64,000 nt of DNA from Streptococcus equinus (GTDB lineage Bacteria; Bacillota; Bacilli; Lactobacillales; Streptococcaceae). Of this stretch, positions 8,288 through 16,703 are shown piece by piece (within the stretch, counting starts at the first letter, position 1; each line of letters starts with the position of its first letter). The stretch is from contig NZ_FNJK01000002.1 of NCBI RefSeq assembly GCF_900104225.1, positions 1 to 64,000 of the forward strand, given 5' to 3'. The position numbers and the translations under genes are program-made. The notes beneath the pieces were generated by a model. The model was not told the DNA's origin. It did no database searches and saw nothing but the letters and a program-made list of their open reading frames with translations.

Positions 8288-8605
8288 ATGGCAAAGAAAA
8301 AGAATCGTAAAAAAGAGTATTTATTGAAATTAAAACGTGCAGGTATCATCAAAACAGCTGCTACATCAACTGCTAAAGCTGCTGCTAACGTTGTTTCAAA
8401 AGCGACTCTTAGTTTGGAAGAATTTTCAGCGATTTCTGCCGTAGAAGGCATTCGACCAAAACTTGTTGAAACACTTTACAATGAAGGAATCAAATCAGTT
8501 TCTGATTTTGCTAACTTCACTGAAAAAGAAGTTTTGGCCTTTAAAGGAATTGGTCCAGCAACAGTTAACAAACTTAAAGAAAATGGCGTAGCTTTCAAAG
8601 CTTAA
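8288..8605 (+). CDS. Small basic protein with C-terminal helix-hairpin-helix domain
   Basis: 105 residues. The first 20 are very basic (MAKKKNRKKEYLLKLKRAG), an Ala-rich helix follows, and residues 52-105 form two HhH-like units, VEGIRPKLVETLYNEGIKSV and LAFKGIGPATVNKLKENGV. Such motifs bind DNA or RNA without sequence specificity, so a nucleic-acid-binding role is likely, but the function is not known. The C-terminal unit is closely similar to that of the TPR protein at 1968. It follows the DUF1912 gene with a 2-base gap. Confidence 0.75.
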   Translation: MAKKKNRKKEYLLKLKRAGIIKTAATSTAKAAANVVSKATLSLEEFSAISAVEGIRPKLVETLYNEGIKSVSDFANFTEKEVLAFKGIGPATVNKLKENGVAFKA

Positions 8606-8610
8606 TCCAT

Positions 8611-8639
8611 TTGCGTTAGCTGACCAAATCTGTTAAAAT
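8611..8639 (+). promoter_or_regulatory. Promoter of the valS T-box operon
   Basis: TTGCGT, 17 bp, then TAAAAT preceded by TG (TGTTAAAAT). The start site would be near 8646, directly before the T-box leader. The same TTGCGT/TAAAAT pair occurs at dpr. Confidence 0.6.
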
Positions 8640-8645
8640 AATAAC

Positions 8646-8832
8646 ATTCAGAGGTGTCTTGAAGACCATTTGTTACAGGGAGCGGTGCTATTGAGAAATC
8701 CGCACAAATGTCGAGGCTGGTTGCTGAAGGTTGTAACTGAATAACAAAGTTGCGAGTGCTAGTCACTCGAATGTGGGTGGTACCGCGGATTTATAAAAGT
8801 TCGTCCCTGTCGAAAGACAGGGGCGATTTTTT
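8646..8832 (+). promoter_or_regulatory. T-box riboswitch, predicted valine-specific
   Basis: The leader carries the T-box core TGGGTGGTACCGCGG around 8774-8788, which pairs with the uncharged tRNA acceptor end, followed by an intrinsic terminator (10-bp stem 8802-8811/8816-8825, GAAA loop, T run). Stem I has the usual distal GGGAGC-like loop near 8679. A GTA at 8733-8735 on the 3' side of stem I is the candidate specifier and fits valine, as does valS downstream. Low charged tRNA-Val would cause read-through into the GNAT gene and valS. Confidence 0.9.
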
Positions 8833-8854
8833 ATGCCAAGATGGAGGAATTGCC

Positions 8855-9433
8855 GTGATTAAGATTTTAGGTCAGATTAAAGACAATAAACTTCCGGATG
8901 TAGAGACAGAACGTCTTTACTTGCGTCAGCGTTTGGTGTCAGATGCTAAGGATATTTTTGATTATGCGAGCTTGCCAGAAGTGACTTGGCCAGCCGGTTT
9001 TCCACCTGTCAAAAGTGTGGCAGAAGAGGAAAATTACCTAGAGAATATTATGCCAAAGCGTTGGATTGATCAGAATATTCCAGCTGGATACGGTATTTGT
9101 CCCAAAGGCTCTAATAGAGTTATCGGCTCGGTTGATTTCAATCATCGTCATGCTGATGATGTTTTTGAAATGGGCTATTTGCTTCATCCAGATTATTGGG
9201 GACAAGGCATTATGCCAGAAGCTGCGCGTGCGCTTTTAGAAGTTGGTTTTAATCTGGTAGGTCTCCATAAAATCGAAATTGAATGTTATAGTTACAACAA
9301 AGCTAGCCAGCGCGTAGCTGAAAAACTTGGTTTCACTCTTGAATCAAGAATCCGTGATCGTAAAGATGCACAAGGAAAACGTTGTGATTTATTACGTTAC
9401 GGATTGCTAAAAAGTGAGTGGGAGAAGTTGTAA
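8855..9433 (+). CDS. GNAT N-acetyltransferase (RimJ/RimL-like) in the valS operon
   Basis: 192 residues from a GTG start; GGAGG at 8843-8847 is 7 nt upstream, and the longer open frame would run back through the T-box. Motifs: ETERLYLRQRLVSDAKDIF at the N-terminus, MGYLLHPDYWGQGIMPEA with the acetyl-CoA loop, and YNKASQRVAEKLGF at the end, typical of ribosomal-protein alanine acetyltransferase-like GNATs. The substrate is not known. It lies between the T-box terminator and valS, so it should rise when valyl-tRNA is scarce. Confidence 0.85.
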   Translation: MIKILGQIKDNKLPDVETERLYLRQRLVSDAKDIFDYASLPEVTWPAGFPPVKSVAEEENYLENIMPKRWIDQNIPAGYGICPKGSNRVIGSVDFNHRHADDVFEMGYLLHPDYWGQGIMPEAARALLEVGFNLVGLHKIEIECYSYNKASQRVAEKLGFTLESRIRDRKDAQGKRCDLLRYGLLKSEWEKL

Positions 9434-9492
9434 GCAGCACCTGATAAATTGAATTGATTAACTTACTGAAAAAATTGTAGAAAGGACATATT

Positions 9493-12144
9493 ATGTCAAA
9501 AGAACTTTCACCAAAATATAACCCAGCTGAGGTTGAGGCTGGTCGTTATCAAAAATGGTTGGATGAAGATGTTTTCAAGCCTTCTGGCGATAAGAAAGCT
9601 CATCCGTATTCTATCGTTATTCCACCACCAAACGTAACTGGTAAACTTCACCTTGGTCACGCTTGGGATACAACTTTGCAAGATATTATTATCCGTCAAA
9701 AACGTATGCAAGGTTTTGATACTTTGTGGTTGCCAGGTATGGACCACGCTGGTATCGCAACACAAGCAAAAGTTGAAGCACGTCTTGCGGAAGATGGCAT
9801 CTCACGTTACGACCTTGGTCGTGAAAAATTCCTTGATAAAGTTTGGGAATGGAAAGATGAATACGCATCAACAATCAAACAACAATGGGGTAAAATGGGT
9901 ATCTCTGTAGATTACTCACGTGAACGTTTCACTCTTGATGAAGGTTTGTCAAAAGCGGTTCGTAAAGTTTTTGTTCAACTTTACAAAAAAGGTTGGATTT
10001 ATCGTGGTGAATTTATCATCAACTGGGATCCAAAAGCTCGTACAGCCCTTTCTGATATCGAAGTTATCCACAAAGACGTCGAAGGTGCTTTCTACCACAT
10101 GAACTACATGTTGGAAGATGGTTCACGTAGCCTTGAAGTAGCAACAACTCGTCCTGAAACAATGTTTGGTGATGTTGCCGTTGCAGTTAACCCAAATGAT
10201 GACCGTTACAAAGATTTGATTGGTAAAAATGTTATCCTTCCAATCGTTAACAAAGCTATTCCAATCATTGGTGACGAACACGCTGACCCAGAATTCGGTA
10301 CTGGTGTGGTTAAAATTACTCCAGCACACGACCCTAATGACTTCCTAGTTGGTCAACGCCATAACTTGCCACAAATCAACGTCATGAACGACGACGGTAC
10401 AATGAACGAACTTGCTGGTGAGTTTGCTGGTATGGATCGTTTTGAAGCACGTAAAGCTGTCGTTAAAAAATTGGAAGAAATCGGTGCGCTTGTTGAAATC
10501 GAAAAAATGGTTCACAGCGTTGGTCACTCAGAACGTACTGGTGTGCCAGTTGAACCACGTTTGTCAACACAATGGTTCGTTAAAATGGATCAATTGGCTA
10601 AAAATGCCATTGCTAACCAAGACACTGACGACGAAGTAAAATTCTACCCACCACGTTTCAACGATACTTTCCTACAATGGATGGAAAATGTTCACGACTG
10701 GGTTATCTCTCGTCAATTATGGTGGGGTCACCAAATTCCTGCATGGTACAATGCTGAAGGTGAAATGTATGTCGGTGAAGAAGCTCCAGAAGGTGACGGA
10801 TGGACTCAAGACGAAGACGTGCTTGATACTTGGTTCAGTTCAGCTCTATGGCCATTCTCAACAATGGGTTGGCCTGACACAGAAGCAGAAGACTTCAAAC
10901 GTTACTTCCCAACATCTACATTGGTAACTGGTTATGATATCATCTTCTTCTGGGTATCACGTATGATTTTCCAATCATTGGAATTCACAGGACGCCGTCC
11001 ATTTGAAAACGTGCTTATCCACGGTCTTATCCGTGACGAACAAGGACGTAAAATGTCTAAATCACTTGGTAACGGTATTGACCCAATGGACGTTATCGAA
11101 AAATACGGTGCTGACGCCCTTCGTTGGTTCTTGTCAAATGGTTCTGCACCAGGTCAAGATGTTCGTTTCTCTTACGAAAAAATGGATGCTGCTTGGAACT
11201 TCATTAACAAAATCTGGAACATCTCTCGTTACATTTTGATGAACAATGAAGATCTTACACTTGAACAAGCTAGCGCTAATGTTGAAAAAGTTGCCGCTGG
11301 AACAGCTGGTAACGTTACTGACCGTTGGATTCTTCACAACTTGAACGAAACAATCGCTAAAGTCACTGAAAACTTTGATAAATTTGAATTCGGTGTGGCT
11401 GGTCACATTCTTTACAACTTCATCTGGGATGAATTTGCTGACTGGTACGTTGAGTTGACTAAAGAAGTTCTTTACAGCGACAATGAAGATGAAAAAGTTA
11501 TCACTCGCTCAGTTCTTCTTTACACACTTGATAAAATCCTTCGCTTGCTTCACCCAATCATGCCATTCGTAACTGAAGAAATCTTTGAACAAATTTCTGA
11601 AGGTTCAATCGTAACAGCTGAATATCCAACTGTTAACCCAGCATTTGAAAATGAAGCAGCGCACAAAGGTGTTGAAAGTCTTAAAGACCTTATCCGTGCT
11701 GTACGTAACGCACGTAGCGAAGTGAACGTTGCTCCAAGCAAACCAATTACACTTCTTGTGAAAACAAGCGATAAAGAATTGGAAGACTTCTTTAACAGCA
11801 ATGTGAACTACATCAAACGTTTCACAAATCCTGAAAAACTAGAAATTTCTTCTGATATTGAAGCTCCAGAATTGGCAATGTCTAGCGTTATCACTGGCGC
11901 AGAAATCTTCTTGCCACTTGCTGATCTTCTTAATGTTGAAGAAGAATTGGCACGTCTTGACAAAGAACTTGCTAAATGGCAAAAAGAATTGGACATGGTT
12001 GCTCGCAAGCTTGGTAACGAAAAATTCGTCGCTAACGCTAAACCAGAAGTTGTCCAAAAAGAACGTGACAAACAAGTTGACTACCAAGCCAAATACGACG
12101 CAACAGTCGCTCGTATCGAAGACATGAAAAAATTGGTGAAATAA
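9493..12144 (+). CDS. valS: Valyl-tRNA synthetase
   Basis: 883 residues, the normal size. Class I signatures are present: [16 protein letters not shown] (HIGH motif) near residue 45 and [14 protein letters not shown] (KMSKS). The editing domain, anticodon-binding domain and the C-terminal coiled-coil arm ([20 protein letters not shown]) follow in order. It charges tRNA-Val. The start at 9493 follows AGAAAGGA. It is controlled by the T-box at 8646-8832 together with the upstream GNAT gene. Confidence 0.97.
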   Translation: MSKELSPKYNPAEVEAGRYQKWLDEDVFKPSGDKKAHPYSIVIPPPNVTGKLHLGHAWDTTLQDIIIRQKRMQGFDTLWLPGMDHAGIATQAKVEARLAEDGISRYDLGREKFLDKVWEWKDEYASTIKQQWGKMGISVDYSRERFTLDEGLSKAVRKVFVQLYKKGWIYRGEFIINWDPKARTALSDIEVIHKDVEGAFYHMNYMLEDGSRSLEVATTRPETMFGDVAVAVNPNDDRYKDLIGKNVILPIVNKAIPIIGDEHADPEFGTGVVKITPAHDPNDFLVGQRHNLPQINVMNDDGTMNELAGEFAGMDRFEARKAVVKKLEEIGALVEIEKMVHSVGHSERTGVPVEPRLSTQWFVKMDQLAKNAIANQDTDDEVKFYPPRFNDTFLQWMENVHDWVISRQLWWGHQIPAWYNAEGEMYVGEEAPEGDGWTQDEDVLDTWFSSALWPFSTMGWPDTEAEDFKRYFPTSTLVTGYDIIFFWVSRMIFQSLEFTGRRPFENVLIHGLIRDEQGRKMSKSLGNGIDPMDVIEKYGADALRWFLSNGSAPGQDVRFSYEKMDAAWNFINKIWNISRYILMNNEDLTLEQASANVEKVAAGTAGNVTDRWILHNLNETIAKVTENFDKFEFGVAGHILYNFIWDEFADWYVELTKEVLYSDNEDEKVITRSVLLYTLDKILRLLHPIMPFVTEEIFEQISEGSIVTAEYPTVNPAFENEAAHKGVESLKDLIRAVRNARSEVNVAPSKPITLLVKTSDKELEDFFNSNVNYIKRFTNPEKLEISSDIEAPELAMSSVITGAEIFLPLADLLNVEEELARLDKELAKWQKELDMVARKLGNEKFVANAKPEVVQKERDKQVDYQAKYDATVARIEDMKKLVK

Positions 12145-12274
12145 GTTTAAGGTTTCTACAAGGATTCGTTAAGATTGCCTTAAGTAAGGAAATCTATACT
12201 ATAAACAATCCTAGTTAACTTTCTTTTTCACAGATAACTACAAATAACTTAAATCCAATAGTTATCCCAAAAAC

Positions 12275-12307
12275 ACCCCCACTTCAAGAAATTGAGGTGG
12301 GGGTTTT
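12275..12307. terminator. Intrinsic terminator between valS and the XRE gene
   Basis: A 13-bp stem, ACCCCCACTTCAA / TTGAGGTGGGGGT (one G-T pair), with GAAA loop; T4 on the plus side and a T5 run on the minus side, so it can serve both convergent units. Upstream, GATAACTA at 12233-12240 and TAGTTATC at 12259-12266 form another inverted repeat. Confidence 0.85.
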
Positions 12308-12320
12308 GGTATGTTAGCCA

Positions 12321-12527
12321 TTAAAAGTAAAATAAGTCTTCAAATTTTTTATCCAGAGCGATGCACAAAAGTAAAGCTAATTTAGCTGTTGGATTAAATT
12401 GTCCTGTTTCAATTGAGCTTATGGTATTTCTAGAAACCCCAACTAGTTTTGCAAGAGCTGCTTGTGATAAATGTTGTTCTAATCGAGCCTGTTTAAGATT
12501 GTTTTTTAATTCAAGTTTATTAGTCAT
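12321..12527 (-). CDS. XRE family transcriptional regulator (small Cro-like)
   Basis: 68 residues, almost entirely one helix-turn-helix: ARLEQHLSQAALAKLVGVSRNT is helices 1-3, followed by SSIETGQFNPTAKLALLLC. Proteins of this length usually bind DNA as dimers and repress their own operon. It follows the membrane protein gene by 3 bases, so the two are co-transcribed from the consensus promoter at 12873-12901. Targets are unknown. Confidence 0.85.
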   Translation of the reverse strand: MTNKLELKNNLKQARLEQHLSQAALAKLVGVSRNTISSIETGQFNPTAKLALLLCIALDKKFEDLFYF

Positions 12528-12530
12528 TTG

Positions 12531-12836
12531 TTAATATCCTATAAAGAAATAAATTGTAGAAATCAGTGCAATAATAAACATAACAATCGCAAAAAATAAA
12601 TCTTGTTTATCCTTTAGTTTAGCATAACGATAAGCTAATGTTGTACCGACGGAAGCAGAAACTGTAGCTGTTAAATCAGCTATAGGAAATCCATGAAGAG
12701 ATTTAAAGAAGCTAAACAGGCCAGCCACAATAACCATAACCAGATATGACCACGTCATTGATTTATCTTTGATATGTAACTCCATTTCATCTCTTTTTTC
12801 GCTTTGAGCCATTTTTAAAATATCTTCCTTATTCAT
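12531..12836 (-). CDS. DUF6442-like small membrane protein
   Basis: 101 residues. A charged N-terminus (MNKEDILKMAQSEKRDEMEL) precedes three hydrophobic segments (about 29-45, 52-70, 79-100). It resembles small membrane proteins found next to tiny XRE regulators in many Firmicutes (DUF6442-like); function unknown. AGGAGG lies 8 nt before the ATG. The pair could be a self-regulating stress or immunity module, but that is inference from arrangement only. Confidence 0.7.
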   Translation of the reverse strand: MNKEDILKMAQSEKRDEMELHIKDKSMTWSYLVMVIVAGLFSFFKSLHGFPIADLTATVSASVGTTLAYRYAKLKDKQDLFFAIVMFIIALISTIYFFIGY

Positions 12837-12872
12837 AAGTGAGTCCTCCTGCCAAGTTTTGTTGTCATAATA

Positions 12873-12901
12873 ATTATAAAATCGCCAAGAAAACTTGTCA
12901 A
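12873..12901 (-). promoter_or_regulatory. Consensus promoter of the membrane protein-XRE pair
   Basis: On the minus strand there is a perfect TTGACA (plus 12896-12901), a 17-bp spacer and a perfect TATAAT (plus 12873-12878). Such a full-consensus promoter is usually held in check, plausibly by the XRE protein it transcribes. It lies in the divergent gap with the TetR gene. Confidence 0.8.
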
Positions 12902-12993
12902 ATGATAACTAGTTTGTGAATTGACTATTGCTTATTTTAAAAGTGAATTTTTCTTTTGTAGTATAATAAAGAAAAGTGATAAAGGGAGAAATT

Positions 12994-13557
12994 ATGACTC
13001 AGGTTACGAAGCGGGCTTTGGAAGAGTCTTTAAAGCATTTGTTATTGGAAAAACCACTTACCAAGATTACTATTAAGGATATTGCAGAGGATTGTGGGAT
13101 TAATCGCATGACTTTTTATTATCATTTCAAGGATATTTATGACTTGGTGGAATGGTCATGTGTTGAGGATGCTCAAAAAGCTTTGGGAAACAATAGGCAC
13201 TATGATAGTTGGGAAACTGGTCTACTTGATATTTTTAAAGCCGTTAGGGAGAATAAACCTTTTATCATGAATGTTTATCATTCTGTTAGTCGGGAACAAA
13301 TTGAGCGTTACCTTTATCAGTTAACTTATCAATTAATGATTGATGTCGTTGAAGAAAAAGCAATTGGGTTAATGGTGAATGATAAGCAAAAAGAATTTAT
13401 TGCTGATTTTTACAAATACGCCCTGGTAGGTTTGATGCTGGATTGGATAAAAAATGATATGAAAGAAAATCCAGAAGACATTGTGGCTCGATTGAGTATC
13501 CTTGTACATGGCAACATTGTATCGGCTCTGGAACATTATCATCAAAAAAATAATTAA
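12994..13557 (+). CDS. TetR/AcrR family regulator (DhaS-like)
   Basis: 187 residues from MTQVTKRALEESL, with the start supported by AAAGGGAG. The N-terminal HTH is ITIKDIAEDCGINRMTFYYHF; the C-terminus has the TetR_C_8/DhaS-type signature (YALVGLMLDWIKNDM). These proteins respond to small hydrophobic ligands or act as co-activators. The gene lies immediately upstream of oleate hydratase, in the same direction but separated by a terminator and a promoter containing a perfect inverted repeat. Control of that gene is likely by context but not shown. Confidence 0.85.
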   Translation: MTQVTKRALEESLKHLLLEKPLTKITIKDIAEDCGINRMTFYYHFKDIYDLVEWSCVEDAQKALGNNRHYDSWETGLLDIFKAVRENKPFIMNVYHSVSREQIERYLYQLTYQLMIDVVEEKAIGLMVNDKQKEFIADFYKYALVGLMLDWIKNDMKENPEDIVARLSILVHGNIVSALEHYHQKNN

Positions 13558-13560
13558 TCA

Positions 13561-13602
13561 AAAGACTAAAAATGATAAAAAATTTATCATTTGGTCTTTT
13601 TT
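13561..13602 (+). terminator. Intrinsic terminator after the TetR gene
   Basis: AAAGAC..AAATGATAAA pairs with TTTATCATTT..GTCTTT across a short loop and ends in T6. It separates the regulator from oleate hydratase. Confidence 0.75.
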
Positions 13603-13607
13603 GTTTA

Positions 13608-13651
13608 TTGTGATGACCTCTTTTTGTTATCTATAATGAAGATAACAAAAA
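13608..13651 (+). promoter_or_regulatory. Oleate hydratase promoter with a perfect operator-like inverted repeat
   Basis: TTGTGA (13608-13613), 18 bp, TATAAT (13632-13637). A perfect 12-bp inverted repeat, TTTTTGTTATCT at 13621-13632 and AGATAACAAAAA at 13640-13651 with a 7-bp centre, covers the -10 element and start site. No T run follows, so it looks like an operator rather than a terminator, and the adjacent TetR protein is the obvious candidate ligand. Confidence 0.65.
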
Positions 13652-13668
13652 CGATGGAGGTTCTCGAT

Positions 13669-15447
13669 ATGTATTATTCAAGTGGTAACTATGAAGCATT
13701 TGCACATCCTTTAAAACCTGTTGGAGTAGACCATAAGTCCGCTTATATCATTGGTTCAGGTTTGGCGTCATTATCTGCGGCTTGTTTTTTGGTCAGAGAT
13801 GCTCAAATGCCAGGTAAAAATATCCATATTCTTGAAAAAGAGCCTATTTCTGGTGGGGCGTGTGATGGTTATCAATACAGTGACATTGGTTATGTTATGC
13901 GTGGTGGTCGTGAGATGGATAATCATTTTGAATGTATGTGGGAGCTTTTCCGCTCTATTCCATCTATTGAGACAGAAGGGGTAAGTGTTCTAGATGAGTT
14001 TTATTGGTTGAATAAAGCTGATCCAAACTACTCTCTTTGTCGAGCTACGGAAAAACAAGGGCAAGATGCTCACACAGATAAGAAATTTGCTTTATCTGAT
14101 AAAGCAGCTTTGGAAATTATGAAACTGTTCTTTACACCAGATGAAGAACTATATAATAAGAGAATTAATGAAATTTTTGATGATGAAGTTTTTAATTCGA
14201 ATTTCTGGCTATATTGGCGAACAATGTTTGCTTTTGAAAATTGGCATTCTGCTCTAGAAATGAAACGTTATTTAAAACGATACATTAACCATATTAGTGG
14301 CTTGCCTGATTTTACTGCTTTGCGATTTACACGATATAACCAATATGAATCAATGATTTTGCCAATGGTTAAATACCTAGAGTCATTTGGAGTTGTTTTC
14401 CACTATAATACAAAAGTGGTCAATGTTGTATTTGATTGTCAAAAAGAGAAAAAAGTAGCTAAAAAGATTGAACTGCTTGTAGATGGTAATATGGCTAGTA
14501 TTGATTTGACTGAAAATGACTTTGTCTTCATCACAAATGGTGGTTGTGTGGAAAATTCTAGCTATGGTAGTCAGGATAAAGCCGCAATCTTTGATAAGGA
14601 CATCAGAGAAGGTAGCGGTTGGGATATGTGGCGTAAAATTGCTGCACAGGATAAAGCTTTTGGTCATCCTGATAAGTTTTGTTCGTCACCAGAAGAGTCA
14701 AATTGGATGAGTGCTACTGTGACTACTTTAGATAGTGAGATTCCATCTTATATTCAAAAGATTTGTAAACGTGATCCATTTTCGGGTAAAGTAGTTACTG
14801 GTGGTATTGTCACAGTAAAAGATTCTAATTGGCTTTTAAGTTGGACTGTTAATCGCCAACCGCAATTTAGAAATCAAGCTAAGAATGAATTAGTTGTTTG
14901 GGTTTATGCGCTATTTACTGATAAGGAAGGTAATTTCATTAAAAAGCCAATGCGTGATTGTACAGGTAAGGAAATCTGTGAAGAGTGGCTTTATCATTTG
15001 GGTGTTCCTGTTGATAAGATTGAAACCTTGGCAAGCAAAAGCGCTAGGACTGTTCCTTGTATGATGCCTTATATTACAGCTTTCTTTATGCCACGTGAAA
15101 AAGGAGACCGCCCAGATGTTGTTCCAGATGGTGCTGTTAATTTTGCCTTTCTAGGTCAATTTGCAGAAACTGAACGTGATACCATTTTTACAACTGAATA
15201 TTCAATTCGAACTGGTATGGAAGCTGTCTACACCTTACTCGGTGTGGATAGGGGCGTCCCAGAAGTATGGGGAAGTACTTATGATATTCGTGATTTGCTA
15301 CATGCAACAGTAGCTCTTCGAGATGGTAAACCAATTACTGAGATGGATTTGAATTTTGTTGAAAAATTTATCTTGAAACAATTTTTACGAAAAGTTGAAG
15401 GAACTGATATTGAAAAACTTTTGCAAGAATATCACCTCATTCAATGA
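13669..15447 (+). CDS. Oleate hydratase (myosin-cross-reactive antigen family)
   Basis: 592 residues from MYYSSGNYEAFAHPLKPVG; GGAGG 8 nt upstream fixes the start, while the longer frame reads through the promoter. The FAD-binding Rossmann motif is IIGSGLASLSAACFL, followed by the conserved GGRE region (MRGGREMDNHFECMWELF) and YNQYESMILPM. The family adds water to the cis-9 double bond of oleic and other unsaturated fatty acids, giving 10-hydroxy acids, and helps tolerate host fatty acids. Full length. Probably regulated through the inverted repeat at 13621-13651. Confidence 0.93.
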   Translation: MYYSSGNYEAFAHPLKPVGVDHKSAYIIGSGLASLSAACFLVRDAQMPGKNIHILEKEPISGGACDGYQYSDIGYVMRGGREMDNHFECMWELFRSIPSIETEGVSVLDEFYWLNKADPNYSLCRATEKQGQDAHTDKKFALSDKAALEIMKLFFTPDEELYNKRINEIFDDEVFNSNFWLYWRTMFAFENWHSALEMKRYLKRYINHISGLPDFTALRFTRYNQYESMILPMVKYLESFGVVFHYNTKVVNVVFDCQKEKKVAKKIELLVDGNMASIDLTENDFVFITNGGCVENSSYGSQDKAAIFDKDIREGSGWDMWRKIAAQDKAFGHPDKFCSSPEESNWMSATVTTLDSEIPSYIQKICKRDPFSGKVVTGGIVTVKDSNWLLSWTVNRQPQFRNQAKNELVVWVYALFTDKEGNFIKKPMRDCTGKEICEEWLYHLGVPVDKIETLASKSARTVPCMMPYITAFFMPREKGDRPDVVPDGAVNFAFLGQFAETERDTIFTTEYSIRTGMEAVYTLLGVDRGVPEVWGSTYDIRDLLHATVALRDGKPITEMDLNFVEKFILKQFLRKVEGTDIEKLLQEYHLIQ

Positions 15448-15454
15448 TAAAAAG

Positions 15455-15488
15455 AAAGGGCTGGAAAATGTTATTCCAGTCTTTTTTT
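15455..15488 (+). terminator. Intrinsic terminator after oleate hydratase
   Basis: A 12-bp stem, AAAGGGCTGGAA / TTCCAGTCTTTT with two G-T pairs, and a 7-base loop, ending in a long T run. Confidence 0.8.
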
Positions 15489-15519
15489 GTTATACTTATG
15501 CTAAATGAAAGGAGTCCCT

Positions 15520-16602
15520 ATGCCATCTGAATCGGATATTTTTAGAAAAAAGCGCGTGGTATTTGAGCGCTTAGTGCCGTTTGGATTTGTGAAATCTGAG
15601 ACTGGTTATGATTATCGTGAGAAGATTTTTAATGGTGATTTTGAGGTTTGGCTTCACATTTCAGCAGATGGGCAGGTCGGTGGCAAAGTGATGGATACAG
15701 ACCTAGGAGAAGAGTATTTAGCACTTCATGTTGCTAGTGCGAGTGGGAATTTTATTGGACAGGTCAGAGAAGCTTATCAAGACGTTCTTGAAAGAGTGGC
15801 TGAAGCTTGCTTTGAAGCTCTGCCATTTGCTAGTGACCAAATGAATCGTCTTGCAAATCATCTAAAGGCAACTTATGGCGATGATTTTGACCATCCTTTT
15901 GAAAAATATCCTGAGTTCTCTTCTTTTCGCTATCCTGAAAATCAGAAGTGGTATGGTCTTGTGATGACGCTTGCGCGTGGCAAATTAGACCTTGGTGAGG
16001 AGCAGTGGTCGCAGGTAGAACTGGAGCAGAAAATTGAGGTTATTAACATCAAGGTTAATCCAGAGAAAATGTCTGACTTGCTTACGACAGCAGGTATTTA
16101 TCCTTCTTATCATATGAATAAGAAGTCTTGGGTGACTGTGGTTCTGGATGAGACTGTTTCAGATGATTTACTTTTTTCTTTGGTGGATAATAGCAGAGCT
16201 TTGGTGGCTGGGAAGTCTTTAGGGAGTGGTAGTGGTTCAGATTATTGGATTATCCCAGCTAACCCCAAGTACTATGATATTGATGCGGAATTTGCAGCAA
16301 GTAAAACCATTTTATGGACGCAAAAAGCAAGTATTAAAAAAGGTGATTATGTCGCGATTTACATGACTGCACCGATTAAGGCGGTTCGTTATTTCTGTCG
16401 AGTCCTTGAAACTGATATCCCAAATAACGCTTATCGAGATGATACTTCTATTAAGAAACTAATGAAAATTGAATTGGTTCAGTCGTTTTCTGATGATGAA
16501 GTAACTTTTGAACATCTAAAATCCTGTGGTGTTAAAGCTGTACGCGGCCCACGACGAATGACCAAAGAATTGATTGCTTACATTAAACCATTACTAAGAT
16601 AA
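15520..16602 (+). CDS. MmcQ/YjbR-like protein fused to an EVE/PUA-like domain
   Basis: 360 residues from MPSESDIFRKKRVVF; AAAGGAG precedes this ATG, and the earlier in-frame ATG overlaps the ribosome binding site. Residues about 1-110 are an uncharacterised N-terminal part, 120-230 match the MmcQ/YjbR (CyaY-like) fold (FRYPENQKWYGLVMTL, KVNPEKMSDLLTTAGIYPSY, KKSWVTVVLD), and 241-360 look like an EVE/PUA domain (YWIIPANPKYYD, SIKKGDYVAIYMTAP, IKAVRYFCRVLETDI). EVE domains bind modified nucleic acid bases; YjbR-fold proteins are linked to DNA binding. The combined function is unknown. Confidence 0.75.
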   Translation: MPSESDIFRKKRVVFERLVPFGFVKSETGYDYREKIFNGDFEVWLHISADGQVGGKVMDTDLGEEYLALHVASASGNFIGQVREAYQDVLERVAEACFEALPFASDQMNRLANHLKATYGDDFDHPFEKYPEFSSFRYPENQKWYGLVMTLARGKLDLGEEQWSQVELEQKIEVINIKVNPEKMSDLLTTAGIYPSYHMNKKSWVTVVLDETVSDDLLFSLVDNSRALVAGKSLGSGSGSDYWIIPANPKYYDIDAEFAASKTILWTQKASIKKGDYVAIYMTAPIKAVRYFCRVLETDIPNNAYRDDTSIKKLMKIELVQSFSDDEVTFEHLKSCGVKAVRGPRRMTKELIAYIKPLLR

Positions 16603-16608
16603 ATCAAA

Positions 16609-16634
16609 CACCGTACGATGTGCGGTGCTTTTTT
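16609..16634 (+). terminator. Intrinsic terminator after the YjbR-EVE gene
   Basis: CACCGTA pairs with TGCGGTG across a CGATG loop and is followed by CTTTTTT. Confidence 0.7.
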
Positions 16635-16703
16635 GAAAATAATTTAAAAGAATATTGCAAAACGACCTTTTCAAGCGTATACTGTCTGAAAAAGGAGGTT
16701 TGT

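Noticed and set aside
9508-12127. Many open frames on both strands inside valS, and similar ones in ileS, typA and ftsZ
   Set aside because: They are shadows of strongly biased codon use in the real genes, without ribosome binding sites or recognisable protein character.
13591-13668. N-terminal extension of oleate hydratase
   Set aside because: It covers the promoter and operator and lacks a ribosome binding site; the GGAGG-supported ATG at 13669 matches the family start.
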